Position numbers and translations under genes: made by a program. DNA of 64,000 bases from Nocardia vinacea NBRC 16497. GTDB lineage: Bacteria; Actinomycetota; Actinomycetes; Mycobacteriales; Mycobacteriaceae. Under the pieces are notes generated by a model. That model had not been told where the DNA came from. It made no database searches and saw only the letters and a program-made list of their open reading frames with translations. This document shows positions 25,248 to 34,350 of the stretch, one piece after another (position 1 is the stretch's first letter; each line of letters opens with the position of its first letter). Where the stretch lies: contig NZ_BAGN01000420.1 of NCBI RefSeq assembly GCF_000308835.1, forward strand, positions 1 through 64,000, in the 5' to 3' direction.

Positions 25248-27302
25248 GTGATCGACGTGTCGCTGACCGTCACCGGCCAATTCGCCGATAGCATCCGACA
25301 CTTCCGGCGGCGTGCAGGTCTCGATCAACGTGGCGCGGCGGAACTCGCGGGGTTGAGCGTCGGCGGATTACGCGACATCGAGCAGGGCCGAGTCCTGCGC
25401 CCACGCGCGGCCACGTTGCGTAAGCTCGCCGAGGTATTCGGGCTGTCCCGCTACGAGTTCGATGATCTGGTACGCCTGGCCAACAGCGAATACCGCCAAG
25501 CCGGTTTGCGGGTGGAGATACTGGGATCACTGCGCGTATCGGTGGACGGCGCAGTGATTGATCCGGGATCGCAGGCCCAGCACGCACTGCTGGGATTGCT
25601 CGCGCTGACACCGAACGCTTCGGTGACTCGCGCCGCCTTGCTCGATGCGCTCTGGGAAGTGCGGCCGGAATATGACAACCCGAATCTGCTGCAGTCGAGG
25701 GTCTCCCGGCTCCGGCGGCGCCTGCAGCCGAGCGTTACCGAGGAACATCGAGTACAGCCGATTCCGGTGACTCGCAGCGGCTACCAGCTCACCGTGACCG
25801 AGTATCAGCACGATCTGCTGGTCTTCCGCCGGCTCGTCACCCGTGCGCGACAGGCCAGGAACGACAATGACCTCGGTACGGCCCGCACGCTGTTCGCCGA
25901 AGCCATCGGACTATGGCGCGGCGATCCGCTCGACGGAATCGTCGCGTTGCAGACCCACCCGATCGTGTTGGAGCTGATCCGTGAATACCGGACGGTTGTC
26001 GTCGAATATGCCTGCGCTGCTTCAGATTCGGGGCGGCACGAGGAAGTGCTTCCGCTCTTACATAAGGTGGCCGCCGCCGACCCGTTGCACGAGGCTGTAC
26101 ACGCGGCGTTGATGATCGCGCTCGCGGGCACCGGACAGCAGGCTGCCGCATTCAACGTCTTCGATACACTGCGGCGGCGCCTGGCCTCGGAACTCGGCGC
26201 CGACCCGAGGTCCGAACTCACTGCCGCGTATCAGCGGGTGTTACGGCAGGAAGTTCGGCGTCGAGAACTCGAGCCTCTCGGCGCACGTCACTATTTGCCG
26301 CAGAATATCGGTGATTTCGTCGGCCGCAAGGCCGAGCTGCGGGAACTGCTGGAAGGTTCTCGGGCACACAGCATCGACACCTCGGTGGCGGTTTTCGTGC
26401 TCGAGGGGATGGCTGGTGTAGGAAAGACTCGGCTGGCCGTGCACGCTGCGCACCAGCTACACAGGGCAGGCCGATACGGTGACTGCCAGCTCTATGTAGA
26501 TCTACAGGGATACTCCGCGCAACCACCCGCGAACCCCTCGTCGGTGCTGACAACCTTCCTTCGGCAGCTGGGAGTGCCCAGCGAACAGATCCCGCCCGGC
26601 CTGGCCGAGCGAGCGGCCATGTACCGAGATCGCTTGTACGGCAAGAGCGCCCTGATAGTGCTCGACAACGCGGCGCTGGCGGATCAGGTGCTGCCGCTGT
26701 TGCCTGCCAGTCCTACCAGTCTGGTTCTGATCACCAGCAGGAGAACGTTGGCTTTGGACGGCGCCAGGACACTGCATGTACCGACATTCACACCTGTCGA
26801 GGCAAGGGAAATGCTGCAACGCGCGGTGGATGCGAAGCAGTTGCAAGCCGACCCTGACGCGACCCGTCGACTGGTGGAGCGGTGCGGCTGTCACCCGTTG
26901 GCGTTGGCGGTCGCCGCCCGCCGCCTGCGTTCCCGGCCGACGTGGACAATTGCGGATCTCGTTGAGCACTTCGAGGGCAGTGGGTATCCGGTCGACGAAC
27001 TCGGCGCTGGAAGCGAGCAGTTGCGGTCGTCGTTCGAGCTGTCCTATCGATCGCTCGGTGCGGACGAGCAACGGATGTTTCGTTTCCTCGGTCTGCTGCC
27101 TTGTGACGGCTTCACCACGGAGGACGTTGCCGTCATGATGCGGCTCACCACCTCGCATACTCGTCACCTCCTCGACCGGCTGGCCGACGAGCATTTGGTC
27201 ACCGTCGGGACCCGCGATCATTACCTCCTGCATGGGCTGCTCAGGGATTACGCGTGCACACTATTGCGTGACAAGCAGCCATCATCCGAGGCTGCATCCT
27301 GA
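25248..27302 (+). CDS. AfsR/SARP-type regulator with XRE, BTAD and NB-ARC domains
   Basis: The product has 684 residues from GTG 25248 (GAGGA upstream); GTG 25206 is an in-frame alternative. In order: an XRE helix-turn-helix ('LDQRGAAELAGLSVGGLRDI', 'EQGRVLRPRAATL'), an OmpR-type winged helix ('LLGLLALTPNASVTRAALLD', 'ALW'), the bacterial activation domain BTAD ('ALMIALAGTGQQAAAFNVFD') and an NB-ARC ATPase (Walker A 'EGMAGVGKTRLAVHA', Walker B 'ALIVLDNA', 'GCHPLALAVAARRL'). It is a pathway-type activator of secondary metabolism. It points away from the peptide operon with a decayed stretch between, and is convergent with ugd. The extra XRE domain is unusual for a SARP. The target is probably the peptide/P450 operon (inference). 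Confidence 0.85.
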   Translation: MIDVSLTVTGQFADSIRHFRRRAGLDQRGAAELAGLSVGGLRDIEQGRVLRPRAATLRKLAEVFGLSRYEFDDLVRLANSEYRQAGLRVEILGSLRVSVDGAVIDPGSQAQHALLGLLALTPNASVTRAALLDALWEVRPEYDNPNLLQSRVSRLRRRLQPSVTEEHRVQPIPVTRSGYQLTVTEYQHDLLVFRRLVTRARQARNDNDLGTARTLFAEAIGLWRGDPLDGIVALQTHPIVLELIREYRTVVVEYACAASDSGRHEEVLPLLHKVAAADPLHEAVHAALMIALAGTGQQAAAFNVFDTLRRRLASELGADPRSELTAAYQRVLRQEVRRRELEPLGARHYLPQNIGDFVGRKAELRELLEGSRAHSIDTSVAVFVLEGMAGVGKTRLAVHAAHQLHRAGRYGDCQLYVDLQGYSAQPPANPSSVLTTFLRQLGVPSEQIPPGLAERAAMYRDRLYGKSALIVLDNAALADQVLPLLPASPTSLVLITSRRTLALDGARTLHVPTFTPVEAREMLQRAVDAKQLQADPDATRRLVERCGCHPLALAVAARRLRSRPTWTIADLVEHFEGSGYPVDELGAGSEQLRSSFELSYRSLGADEQRMFRFLGLLPCDGFTTEDVAVMMRLTTSHTRHLLDRLADEHLVTVGTRDHYLLHGLLRDYACTLLRDKQPSSEAAS

Positions 27303-27321
27303 ACAACGACCGGCTGTGGGT

Positions 27322-27353
27322 TTCGGTATCGACGGGCCGCCGCCGATACCGAA
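27322..27353. terminator. Hairpin between convergent genes
   Basis: A perfect 10-bp inverted repeat (TTCGGTATCG at 27322-27331, CGATACCGAA at 27344-27353) with a 12-base loop sits between the SARP stop and the ugd stop. There is no T tract, as is common for actinobacterial terminators; it could serve both strands. Confidence 0.65.
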
Positions 27354-27369
27354 CAGCACCTGCGGCTTA

Positions 27370-28683
27370 TCAGGCGGCGGCTCGCCCGAGTCCACGGACC
27401 GCCCAACCGGCCGCGCGCCAGGAATCCAGCGACAGCGCATTGCGCCCGTCGAGAAGGCGCGGATGACTTACCGTCTTGGCGAGCTCCGCCGGATCCAGTT
27501 CCCGGTATTCCCGCCATTCGGTCAGATGAAGCACGATGTCGGCATGCTCGCACGCCTTGGTGACCTCTCGCGCGTAGTCGAGCCCGGGAAACACCGCACG
27601 CGCGTTGTCGAGGGCTTCGGGGTCATGCACTCGTACACGACCACCGCGCAGTTGAATCGCGGCCGCCACGTTGAGTGCCGGTGAATCCCGGACATCATCG
27701 CTGTCAGGTTTGAACGCCGCACCGAGCACCGCAACCGTGCGACCGAGGAACGAACCGCCGACGAGCTGGCGTGCCAGCTCGACTACATGTTCACGTCGCC
27801 GCATATTGATCTCGTCGACCTCTTTCAGAAAACCCAAGGACTGACCGACGCCCAGTTCATGAGCGCGAGCCGTGAAAGCACGGATATCCTTCGGCAAGCA
27901 GCCACCCCCGAAGCCGAGTCCCGCAGACAGGAATCGGCGTCCGATACGCTCGTCATGACCGATCGCATCGGCGAGCGTGACGACATCGGCGCCAGCCGCA
28001 TCACACACATCGGCAATCGCGTTGATAAACGAAATCTTTGTCGCCAGAAAGGCATTCGCGGAGACCTTGACCAGCTCGGCAGTAGCCAGATCCGTCGAGA
28101 TATACGGGACGTTTTCGGCCAGGATCGGCGCGTATACCGAACGCAGAATCGCGTCGGCCTCGGCCGACTGGACACCGACTACCAGTCGGTCCGGGCGCAG
28201 CGTGTCCTGGACCGCGAACCCCTCACGGAGGAATTCCGGGTTCCAGGCCACCTCGGCGCCGACGGGCGAAAGCCGAGCCACCCGGGCCGCCAGCGCGGCC
28301 GCGGTGCCGACGGGCACCGTGGACTTGCCGACAATCAGGGTGTTTCTGTTCAAATTTGGTGCCAACCCGTCGATCACATCGTGAACAAAGCGCAGGTCCG
28401 CGGCATATGATCCACGCTCCTGCGGGGTGCCGACACAAATGAAATGAACATCGCCGAATTCGGCGGCCTCGGCGAGCGATGTCGTGAATCGCAGCTTTCC
28501 GGCGCTGACATTGCGTTCCAGCACCTCAGAAAGACCGGGCTCGAAGAATGGTGCTCGGCCGGCGGCGAGTACTTCTATCTTTTCGAGATCGTGGTCGACA
28601 CCGAGCACGTCATGACCGATTTCGGCCATACAGGCGGCATGGACCGCGCCCAGATATCCTGTTCCAATTACCGTAATCCGCAT
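27370..28683 (-). CDS. ugd: UDP-glucose 6-dehydrogenase family protein
   Basis: The 437-residue enzyme oxidises UDP-glucose to UDP-glucuronate with 2 NAD+. It shows the N-terminal Rossmann motif 'MRITVIGTGYLGAVHAACMA', the 'STVPVGT' and 'NPEFLREG' segments, the catalytic 'GFGGGCLPKDIRAF' with its Cys, and the C-terminal NAD-like domain 'VAVLGAAFKPDSDDVRDSPA'. Length is normal. ATG 28683 has GGGAG 6 bases upstream. It is the third gene of a minus-strand operon with a glycosyltransferase and a UDP-glucuronate decarboxylase-like gene, so UDP-GlcA is probably passed on to UDP-xylose or used directly for a polymer. Confidence 0.9.
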   Translation of the reverse strand: MRITVIGTGYLGAVHAACMAEIGHDVLGVDHDLEKIEVLAAGRAPFFEPGLSEVLERNVSAGKLRFTTSLAEAAEFGDVHFICVGTPQERGSYAADLRFVHDVIDGLAPNLNRNTLIVGKSTVPVGTAAALAARVARLSPVGAEVAWNPEFLREGFAVQDTLRPDRLVVGVQSAEADAILRSVYAPILAENVPYISTDLATAELVKVSANAFLATKISFINAIADVCDAAGADVVTLADAIGHDERIGRRFLSAGLGFGGGCLPKDIRAFTARAHELGVGQSLGFLKEVDEINMRRREHVVELARQLVGGSFLGRTVAVLGAAFKPDSDDVRDSPALNVAAAIQLRGGRVRVHDPEALDNARAVFPGLDYAREVTKACEHADIVLHLTEWREYRELDPAELAKTVSHPRLLDGRNALSLDSWRAAGWAVRGLGRAAA

Positions 28684-28712
28684 GTCGATCTCCCGGGTGG
28701 AAATTTATTTAT

Positions 28713-30551
28713 TCAATTTCGAATCACGAACAGGGCCGTTGCCGCAGCGACGGGAAGAATTGTTAGCACCGCCATGGACAACGGTGCCGCTACGTTTTCG
28801 ATCGCAGCGCGAAAGCTCACTCCGGCCGCCTCGACGGTTTCGGCGGCATGCAGCACGCACACTGCCAGCATTACCGCGTTAAAAATCGCCGCGCCGGACA
28901 GAGCGAGAACGATATAACTTGCCGTCGCACCGGAGAATTCACCTATGAATGCGGCAACGGCTAGCAGCGTGCCCAGTACGGCATGCGGTGCGATCAGTCG
29001 TGACGGCAGCGGCTCGAGCCCGTCCACCTCTTTGGGCGTGACCCTGATCGTGATCGGGCTCGGCCGCAACAGTTGCCAGACCGCCGCACCGACGCCCCAG
29101 GCGATGAATGGCCACCTGGTCATGCGATATAGCCAGTTCTCCCAGCTCAGAACCGGCGTATCGACCGGCCGGAGCAGTCCGGCGTGCCGCAGCACCCCGG
29201 TGAGCAGGACGAGCCAGAGGGAATTCGCCAGCCAGTACAGAAGTACTAGAGCCGGGTCGGCGGTGAACCATTGCGACCCAGTGACGGTACTGATGACCAG
29301 GGCGGCCAAGCCGCACCCGACGGCCACGATGAATGCGGTGTGAAATAGCATCGCGTACAGATACCGCAGCCGCAGTCGCCAACTGAACCGGCCGAAATGT
29401 AGTGGCACTACCCGTAACAGCAGTGTCGTCAGGCTTCGTGTCCATTGGAATTCCTGGACGAGCATCGCTGAGAATGTCATCGGCCCGTTGCCGTGCGTAC
29501 TGGCCGCGCTGGCGAAAGCGCCGCGCCAGCCCACTGATTCGAGCAGGAAACCGGTTGAGAAGTCTTCCAGAAGCTCTGGACCGATTCCGCCGATGTCGGC
29601 AAGTGCCTGTGTTCTGATCGCCCAGTGCGAGCCGATGGGGATGGGTGCCAGTCCGCGATTGTGACCGAGCTGAACGGGACCGTGGAAGTAGGCTTCGTGA
29701 TGCACCCGGCCCCGGGCCGACCATGAACTCGCGGCATTGCGGTCGCAATTGTTCGGGGCCGCGACATAGCCGACGGCAGGGTCGCCGAATGGCCGGACCA
29801 TCTCGGCCAGCGAGGTCGAGTCGGGGACATGATCGCAGTCGACATGGACTGCGATGTCGTAATTCGCGTATCCCAGTTGATCGTAGAAGTACGCGAGATT
29901 GCCCTCTTTGCACCGAGTGCGGCGGGGCCAGGTGTCACAATGATATTCCTCGATACCGAATCGACTGGATATGTGGACGCCGTGCGCCGCACACCAATCG
30001 GTCCCCTCCGCGGTCGGCCGCTCATCGCAGAGCCATACGTCGTAGGGATACGGAAAGTCTTGCGCCAGCATCGATGTCAACGTTGTCTTCGCGACCTCCC
30101 ATGGTTCCGATGGTGCGCGGGTGACGACGAACGCGACTCGACGCCTGGGCACCGGCAATCGCGGATCGACTCGCCACAGGCGGTTCGCGGCGGCGAGATA
30201 GGGCAGCGGTTCACACGAGAGATACAGCAATACCGTGCTGCTGACCAGGAACCCGATCCATCCGACCCGGTGCTCGGGCTGCAGCCACCACCACCAGAAG
30301 CCCAGGACGCCTACGAGCCAGCCGACGGTCAGGCCGACGACGAGCGCCCGCTGCCCACCCGCCAACGCGGGCACGAAGGTTTTCCGATCGAGGATATGTC
30401 GCGGTTTCCGGCCGCGCCCGAAGATCGGTCCGCGCGAAGAGATTTCGATGACGTTGCCATCGGAGAGCCGACGGATCGCCGCTGTGCGGTCTCGGTCAAC
30501 GATGTCCTGGTGCGTCCGGTTTCGCGGTTCGGCGGGGCCGAGCGAGTTCAT
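28713..30551 (-). CDS. Membrane GT2 glycosyltransferase, cellulose-synthase-like
   Basis: The 612-residue protein has two N-terminal membrane helices ('VVGLTVGWLVGVLGFWWWWL', 'IGFLVSSTVLLYLS'), a cytoplasmic GT-A domain and several C-terminal membrane helices. Catalytic landmarks are 'VTRAPSEPWEVAKTTLTSML', 'VHVDCDHVPD' (metal-binding DxD), 'GGIGPELLEDFSTGFLLESV' (the ED-type catalytic segment) and 'QEFQWTRSL' at the QxxRW position. It probably polymerises or transfers sugar from UDP-glucose, UDP-GlcA or UDP-xylose across the membrane. ATG 30551 overlaps the stop of the decarboxylase gene (ATGA) with AGGA upstream. Confidence 0.85.
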   Translation of the reverse strand: MNSLGPAEPRNRTHQDIVDRDRTAAIRRLSDGNVIEISSRGPIFGRGRKPRHILDRKTFVPALAGGQRALVVGLTVGWLVGVLGFWWWWLQPEHRVGWIGFLVSSTVLLYLSCEPLPYLAAANRLWRVDPRLPVPRRRVAFVVTRAPSEPWEVAKTTLTSMLAQDFPYPYDVWLCDERPTAEGTDWCAAHGVHISSRFGIEEYHCDTWPRRTRCKEGNLAYFYDQLGYANYDIAVHVDCDHVPDSTSLAEMVRPFGDPAVGYVAAPNNCDRNAASSWSARGRVHHEAYFHGPVQLGHNRGLAPIPIGSHWAIRTQALADIGGIGPELLEDFSTGFLLESVGWRGAFASAASTHGNGPMTFSAMLVQEFQWTRSLTTLLLRVVPLHFGRFSWRLRLRYLYAMLFHTAFIVAVGCGLAALVISTVTGSQWFTADPALVLLYWLANSLWLVLLTGVLRHAGLLRPVDTPVLSWENWLYRMTRWPFIAWGVGAAVWQLLRPSPITIRVTPKEVDGLEPLPSRLIAPHAVLGTLLAVAAFIGEFSGATASYIVLALSGAAIFNAVMLAVCVLHAAETVEAAGVSFRAAIENVAAPLSMAVLTILPVAAATALFVIRN

Positions 30552-31555
30552 CGCTGTTCCTGATATGCGGGGATCAGGTTGTCGCATTGTCCGCCGGCGA
30601 CGGTGGCGGCCGCCGCGGCCACCTCGTCGGGCCTGGCGCGGAACCACTCCACGGTGCGGCGCAAACCGTCCTCGATATCGACTCGCGGTGACCAGCCGAG
30701 GGTGGACAGCGCCTTGGCGATATCCGGACGACGTCGAGTCGGATCGTCGGTGGGGAGCGGGTGGAACTCGACGGATGAGCGGGCACCGGTGATCGACGAG
30801 ACCAGCTCGGCGAGTTCGGCCACGGTGCGTTCATTCGGGTTGCCGAGGTTGACCGGCCCCGGCTCGGACGAGTCGATCATGGCGACGATGCCGCGAATGA
30901 GATCATCGACGTAGCAGAAGCTTCGGGTTTGACTTCCGTCGCCGTAGATAGTCAGCGGGTCACCATTGAGCGCCTGCGTGATGAAGCTCGTCACCACCCG
31001 GCCATCGTGGGGGCGCATGCGCGGGCCGTAGGTATTGAAGATCCGAATCACCCCGGTGTCGACGCCGAGCGTCCGTCGGTAGGCCGCGGTAATCGCCTCG
31101 GCGAACCGTTTGGCTTCGTCGTACACACTGCGTGGGCCGATCGGGTTGACGTTGCCCCAATATTCCTCGCGCTGCGGATGTACCAGTGGGTCGCCGTAGA
31201 CCTCACTTGTTGATGCCAACACGAACCGAGCTCTGTGCCGGTGCGCCACCCGCAGCGCGTTCTCGGTGCCGCGGCTTCCGACCGCGAGCGTCTCGAGCGG
31301 TAGCCGGTGATAGTCGGGTGGGGAGGCCGGGCTGGCCAGGTGCACGACGGCGGAAAGTTCGCCCTCGATTTCCAGTCCGGCGCTGACATCGGCCTCATAG
31401 AATTCGAAGGCGGGATTTTCCAGCAGATACTCGACATTGGTTTTACTGCCGGTCGACAGGTCGTCTACACATACAACTTGATCACCTCGATCGAGGAGTA
31501 ACACACACAGATGAGAGCCGATAAATCCAGCGCCGCCCGTTACTAGAACACGCAT
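30548..31555 (-). CDS. NAD-dependent sugar epimerase/decarboxylase, UDP-xylose-synthase-like
   Basis: The product has 335 residues: short-chain NDP-sugar enzyme with 'MRVLVTGGAGFIGSHLCVLL', 'VVHLASPASPPDYHRLPLET', 'STSEVYGDPLVHPQ', active-site 'YDEAKRFAE' (YxxxK), 'RIFNTYGPRMRPHDGRVVTS' and 'DGSQTRSFCYVDDLI'. The 'SPASPPDY' and 'YGPRMxxxDGRV' wording is that of UDP-glucuronate decarboxylases, which make UDP-xylose. ATG 31555 has GAGG upstream; the frame is open further but unsupported. It is first in the operon with the glycosyltransferase and ugd. The 320 bases to the divergent MFS gene carry AT-rich promoter-like sequence but no gene. Confidence 0.87.
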   Translation of the reverse strand: MRVLVTGGAGFIGSHLCVLLLDRGDQVVCVDDLSTGSKTNVEYLLENPAFEFYEADVSAGLEIEGELSAVVHLASPASPPDYHRLPLETLAVGSRGTENALRVAHRHRARFVLASTSEVYGDPLVHPQREEYWGNVNPIGPRSVYDEAKRFAEAITAAYRRTLGVDTGVIRIFNTYGPRMRPHDGRVVTSFITQALNGDPLTIYGDGSQTRSFCYVDDLIRGIVAMIDSSEPGPVNLGNPNERTVAELAELVSSITGARSSVEFHPLPTDDPTRRRPDIAKALSTLGWSPRVDIEDGLRRTVEWFRARPDEVAAAAATVAGGQCDNLIPAYQEQR

Positions 31556-31875
31556 CGATACACCTCGGTGAAATACAGACCTTGGATTGGCATCCCATCG
31601 CCGACCCGATACCACAAGAATAAGCCCCGAACTGGCTCCGATGCGTGACAGACCAGCTGGTTTCGTTTCATGGAAACCCGTACCGAACCCGCGCTGTAGC
31701 GTCTTCGCCCGCCGAATCTTATCGATTTATCTGTGCTTTTACCTTCCGTTAACGTTCGCTGCCGCGTCGCATTTCTGTCAGCTCGTACGCCCACTATGTC
31801 ACCTGACTCAGAAATAGCAGCGATGACACTCGGCTCTGCCATGTGCACAGGAAAATGAACGAAGGTTGAATTTCA

Positions 31876-33135
31876 TTGAGCGCCCATTCCGTCGGACTGG
31901 ACGGTGCGTTGCAATCACGAACCGTCCAGCTCGAACCTGCCGAGACGACAGACCGCAGTTTTTCGGTGCCAAGGCTGGTACGCGATCGCGTCACCTGGCT
32001 GCACTATGCACAGCAAGGCGCGCTGGGATATTTCCAATTCGGATTCGGACCGGCTGTACTCCTCTTCCGCCAAGAGGCGGATATCAGCCGCACCGTCGCC
32101 GGCCTGTACGGACCGGCACTGGCGATCGGCGCGGTGATCGGAGGTGCGCTCTTCCCACATCTGACCCGGCGGCTGCCACCAGCCGTCGTACTCTCGATCG
32201 CCCTGGGCGGACTGGCCGCCGGTGTTGCCATGTTCTGTCTGATCTCGTCGGTGGCAGGCACACTCATCGCCGCGGTAGTCGCGATGACCTTCGGTATCTT
32301 GGTGCTCAGCGGAGTGTCCACCGGACTCGCTGACCACCATGGCACAACGTCCGCGGCCGCAATCAGCGAAGCCAACGCCGCTAGCGCCGGCATGGGGATC
32401 ATCGCCCCGTTGCTGATCAACGTCGCGGTGGATTCCGGACTGAATTGGCGTGCCGCACTGGGCATTTCGATCATTTTTGCCGGTGCACTGGCGGTGGTTA
32501 CCGCGCTGTCCCACCGGCGTTCCACGGCTGCGGTCCGCCTCGTTGTCGATCGGCGACATACGGAAAGCGCGGGCCTGCCACGGCGTTACTGGCTGGCGTG
32601 GATTTGCCTGCTGGCCACCGGCTCCGTCGAGGCGGGCCTGATGCTGTGGGCACCCGAGCAACTCCGAATGCAAACCGGAATGACCGCGGACCTGGCTGCC
32701 ATCGGCGTTTCCGCTGTCCTCGGTGGCATGCTCGCCGGCCGGTTGGCGGGCGGACGGGTGGTAACGCGGGTGCCCACGGTACCGCTGATGTTTGCCGCGC
32801 TGGCGGTCGCGGCGGCGGGATTCGCGGTGTTCTGGTCCGCGGCCGATCCGAAAATCGCCATAGCCGGCCTCATCTGCTGCGGATTGGGTATCTCGTTACA
32901 CTTTCCGCTCGGCGTGGCACTGACGATGCGGGCATCGAATCAGCAGTCCGAACTCGCCATGTCGCGTAACTCCTACGGCATCGCATTCGGTTTCGGGGCC
33001 GCTCCCTTCCTCCTCGGCGCCTCGGCGGATCAGCTCGGGATTCGGGCGGCATTCGGGTTGATACCTCTGTGCCTGGTCATCGCGGCCGTGTCGGTCGGAC
33101 AACTGACGCGCCTGGAGCGACGCGACCTGATGTGA
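31876..33135 (+). CDS. Major facilitator superfamily transporter
   Basis: The 419-residue protein has about 11-12 hydrophobic segments, for example 'ALAIGAVIGGALFPHLTRRL', 'IAAVVAMTFGILVLSGVSTG', 'LMFAALAVAAAGFAVFW' and 'IAIAGLICCGLGISLHFPLG'. The short cytoplasmic loop 'HLTRRLPP' follows helix 2 as in MFS proteins. The substrate is unknown; drug or metabolite export is most likely. The TTG start at 31876 has GAAGG upstream. It is divergent from the UDP-xylose-synthase-like gene, so it could export that operon's product or an unrelated compound. Confidence 0.8.
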   Translation: MSAHSVGLDGALQSRTVQLEPAETTDRSFSVPRLVRDRVTWLHYAQQGALGYFQFGFGPAVLLFRQEADISRTVAGLYGPALAIGAVIGGALFPHLTRRLPPAVVLSIALGGLAAGVAMFCLISSVAGTLIAAVVAMTFGILVLSGVSTGLADHHGTTSAAAISEANAASAGMGIIAPLLINVAVDSGLNWRAALGISIIFAGALAVVTALSHRRSTAAVRLVVDRRHTESAGLPRRYWLAWICLLATGSVEAGLMLWAPEQLRMQTGMTADLAAIGVSAVLGGMLAGRLAGGRVVTRVPTVPLMFAALAVAAAGFAVFWSAADPKIAIAGLICCGLGISLHFPLGVALTMRASNQQSELAMSRNSYGIAFGFGAAPFLLGASADQLGIRAAFGLIPLCLVIAAVSVGQLTRLERRDLM

Positions 33136-33224
33136 TGCGGGTGGTACCGACGTAGAAGCGTCATGGACAGTGACCGAGATCGAAACATCCCACGAATCCG
33201 TACGCGAGAATCCGGAGCGAAGTT

Positions 33225-33382
33225 GAGCAGATCGACTCCGCTCGGGATCGTCCGACGAGCGGAACTTCGAATACGGGCTGTGCCGCATCCTCGACCACAT
33301 CGGCCGGCTGATCGAACGCAATGCCGCGGCCCGCGCGGATTCCGCTGCGCCGCACCGGCTGGGCGACGCAGCGGACTCCTAG
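33225..33382 (+). pseudogene. TetR-family C-terminal remnant
   Basis: A short plus frame after a TGA reads 'DERNFEYGLCRILDHIGRLI' then 'ERNAAAR' and stops at TAG 33380-33382. The 'xxFEFGLxRILDGIxxLIxxR' pattern is the last helix of many TetR regulators. The DNA-binding half is absent. The rest of 33136-33434 is empty. Confidence 0.5.
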
Positions 33383-33434
33383 AGGCCGGGACTGCTGCAG
33401 ACAGCACCGGCTCCGATCCCGCGGACCCGGGCGA

Positions 33435-34235
33435 TCAGGCTTCGCGTACCCGGCCACCGGGCCGCGCGATACCCCGCACCGACAGACCGCTGTCCGCGGT
33501 GACGAGCGTTCCGGTCATCGCGGCCGCTTCGGAGCGAGAGGCGAGCAGGGTGAAGATTCCGCTGTAGGCGTCCACGGACGGAACCTCCTGCAGAGGAAGC
33601 TTTTCCCGTGTTCCGTCCAAGACCGAATCGGCGGCCGTCTGACCGAGCGAGGTGGTGCCGCGCAGCCGGGTCGGCGCCACACCCGGCGCCACCCCGTTCA
33701 CGCGGATATCGGGCGCCAGCTCGTAGGCGAGTTGCCGTACCACACCGTGGACGGCGTGTTTGGACGCGGTATAGAGGACGCCGCCGCCTGCGGCATTCGT
33801 ACTGGCATACGAACCGGTGATGATGACACTGCCACGAGTGGCCACCAGCGCCTCCAAAGCGGCCCGCACACCGAGCAGCGGGGCCAGGACGTTCACTCCG
33901 AACAACTCGGTGAACGCTCCGGTCAGCTGATCGCCAGGGATCTCTTCGATCGGCCGCGCCCCATCGGTGATGCCCGCGTTGCCGACGAAGACGTCGAGCC
34001 GACCCCATTCACTTACGGCGGCATCCACCGCCGCGACATTGCCCTCCCAGGTGGCGACGTCGGCCACCATCGGCCGGACCGAATCCCCAAGTGCGCCACG
34101 CAACTCCAGAACCCGATCCGCGATGTCGACCGCGACCACGCGCGCGCCCTCCGCAACATATCGTTCGACCACCGCCCGGCCGATTCCCGCCCCCGCGCCG
34201 GTGAAGACGACGACCTGACCATCCAATGCACCCAT
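33435..34235 (-). CDS. cis-dihydrodiol dehydrogenase-like SDR (BphB type)
   Basis: The 266-residue short-chain dehydrogenase has NAD motif 'TGAGAGIGRAVVERYVAEGA', 'VGNAGITDG', catalytic 'GGGVLYTASKHAVHGVVRQL' (YxxxK intact), 'LAPDIRVNGVAPG', 'LRGTTSLGQ' and 'DSGLSVRGIARPGG'. The C-terminal wording matches BphB-type dehydrogenases, which oxidise the cis-dihydrodiols made by Rieske dioxygenases to catechols. ATG 34235 has GGAG 7 bases upstream. It is divergent from the GntR regulator and apart from the main operon, but its function links it to the Rieske genes at 44-46 kb. Confidence 0.8.
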   Translation of the reverse strand: MGALDGQVVVFTGAGAGIGRAVVERYVAEGARVVAVDIADRVLELRGALGDSVRPMVADVATWEGNVAAVDAAVSEWGRLDVFVGNAGITDGARPIEEIPGDQLTGAFTELFGVNVLAPLLGVRAALEALVATRGSVIITGSYASTNAAGGGVLYTASKHAVHGVVRQLAYELAPDIRVNGVAPGVAPTRLRGTTSLGQTAADSVLDGTREKLPLQEVPSVDAYSGIFTLLASRSEAAAMTGTLVTADSGLSVRGIARPGGRVREA

Positions 34236-34274
34236 CGGGGCTCCTTTCCGGGCTCGGTGCGGCACCACCACACC

Positions 34275-34304
34275 ATTTGTACACATAATTGGATACACTT
34301 CTGG
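34275..34304. promoter_or_regulatory. Putative GntR/FCD operator region
   Basis: The intergenic between SDR and GntR holds TTTGTACACA (34277-34286) and GGATACACTTCTGG (34291-34304). The core ATACACTT-N-TGG (34293-34304) recurs at 46313-46324 before the Rieske operon, and nowhere else was it noticed. Confidence 0.5.
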
Positions 34305-34350
34305 GCGACGGCGGAATGCGGCGTTCACCGGTGACCTTAGGATGATGCTG

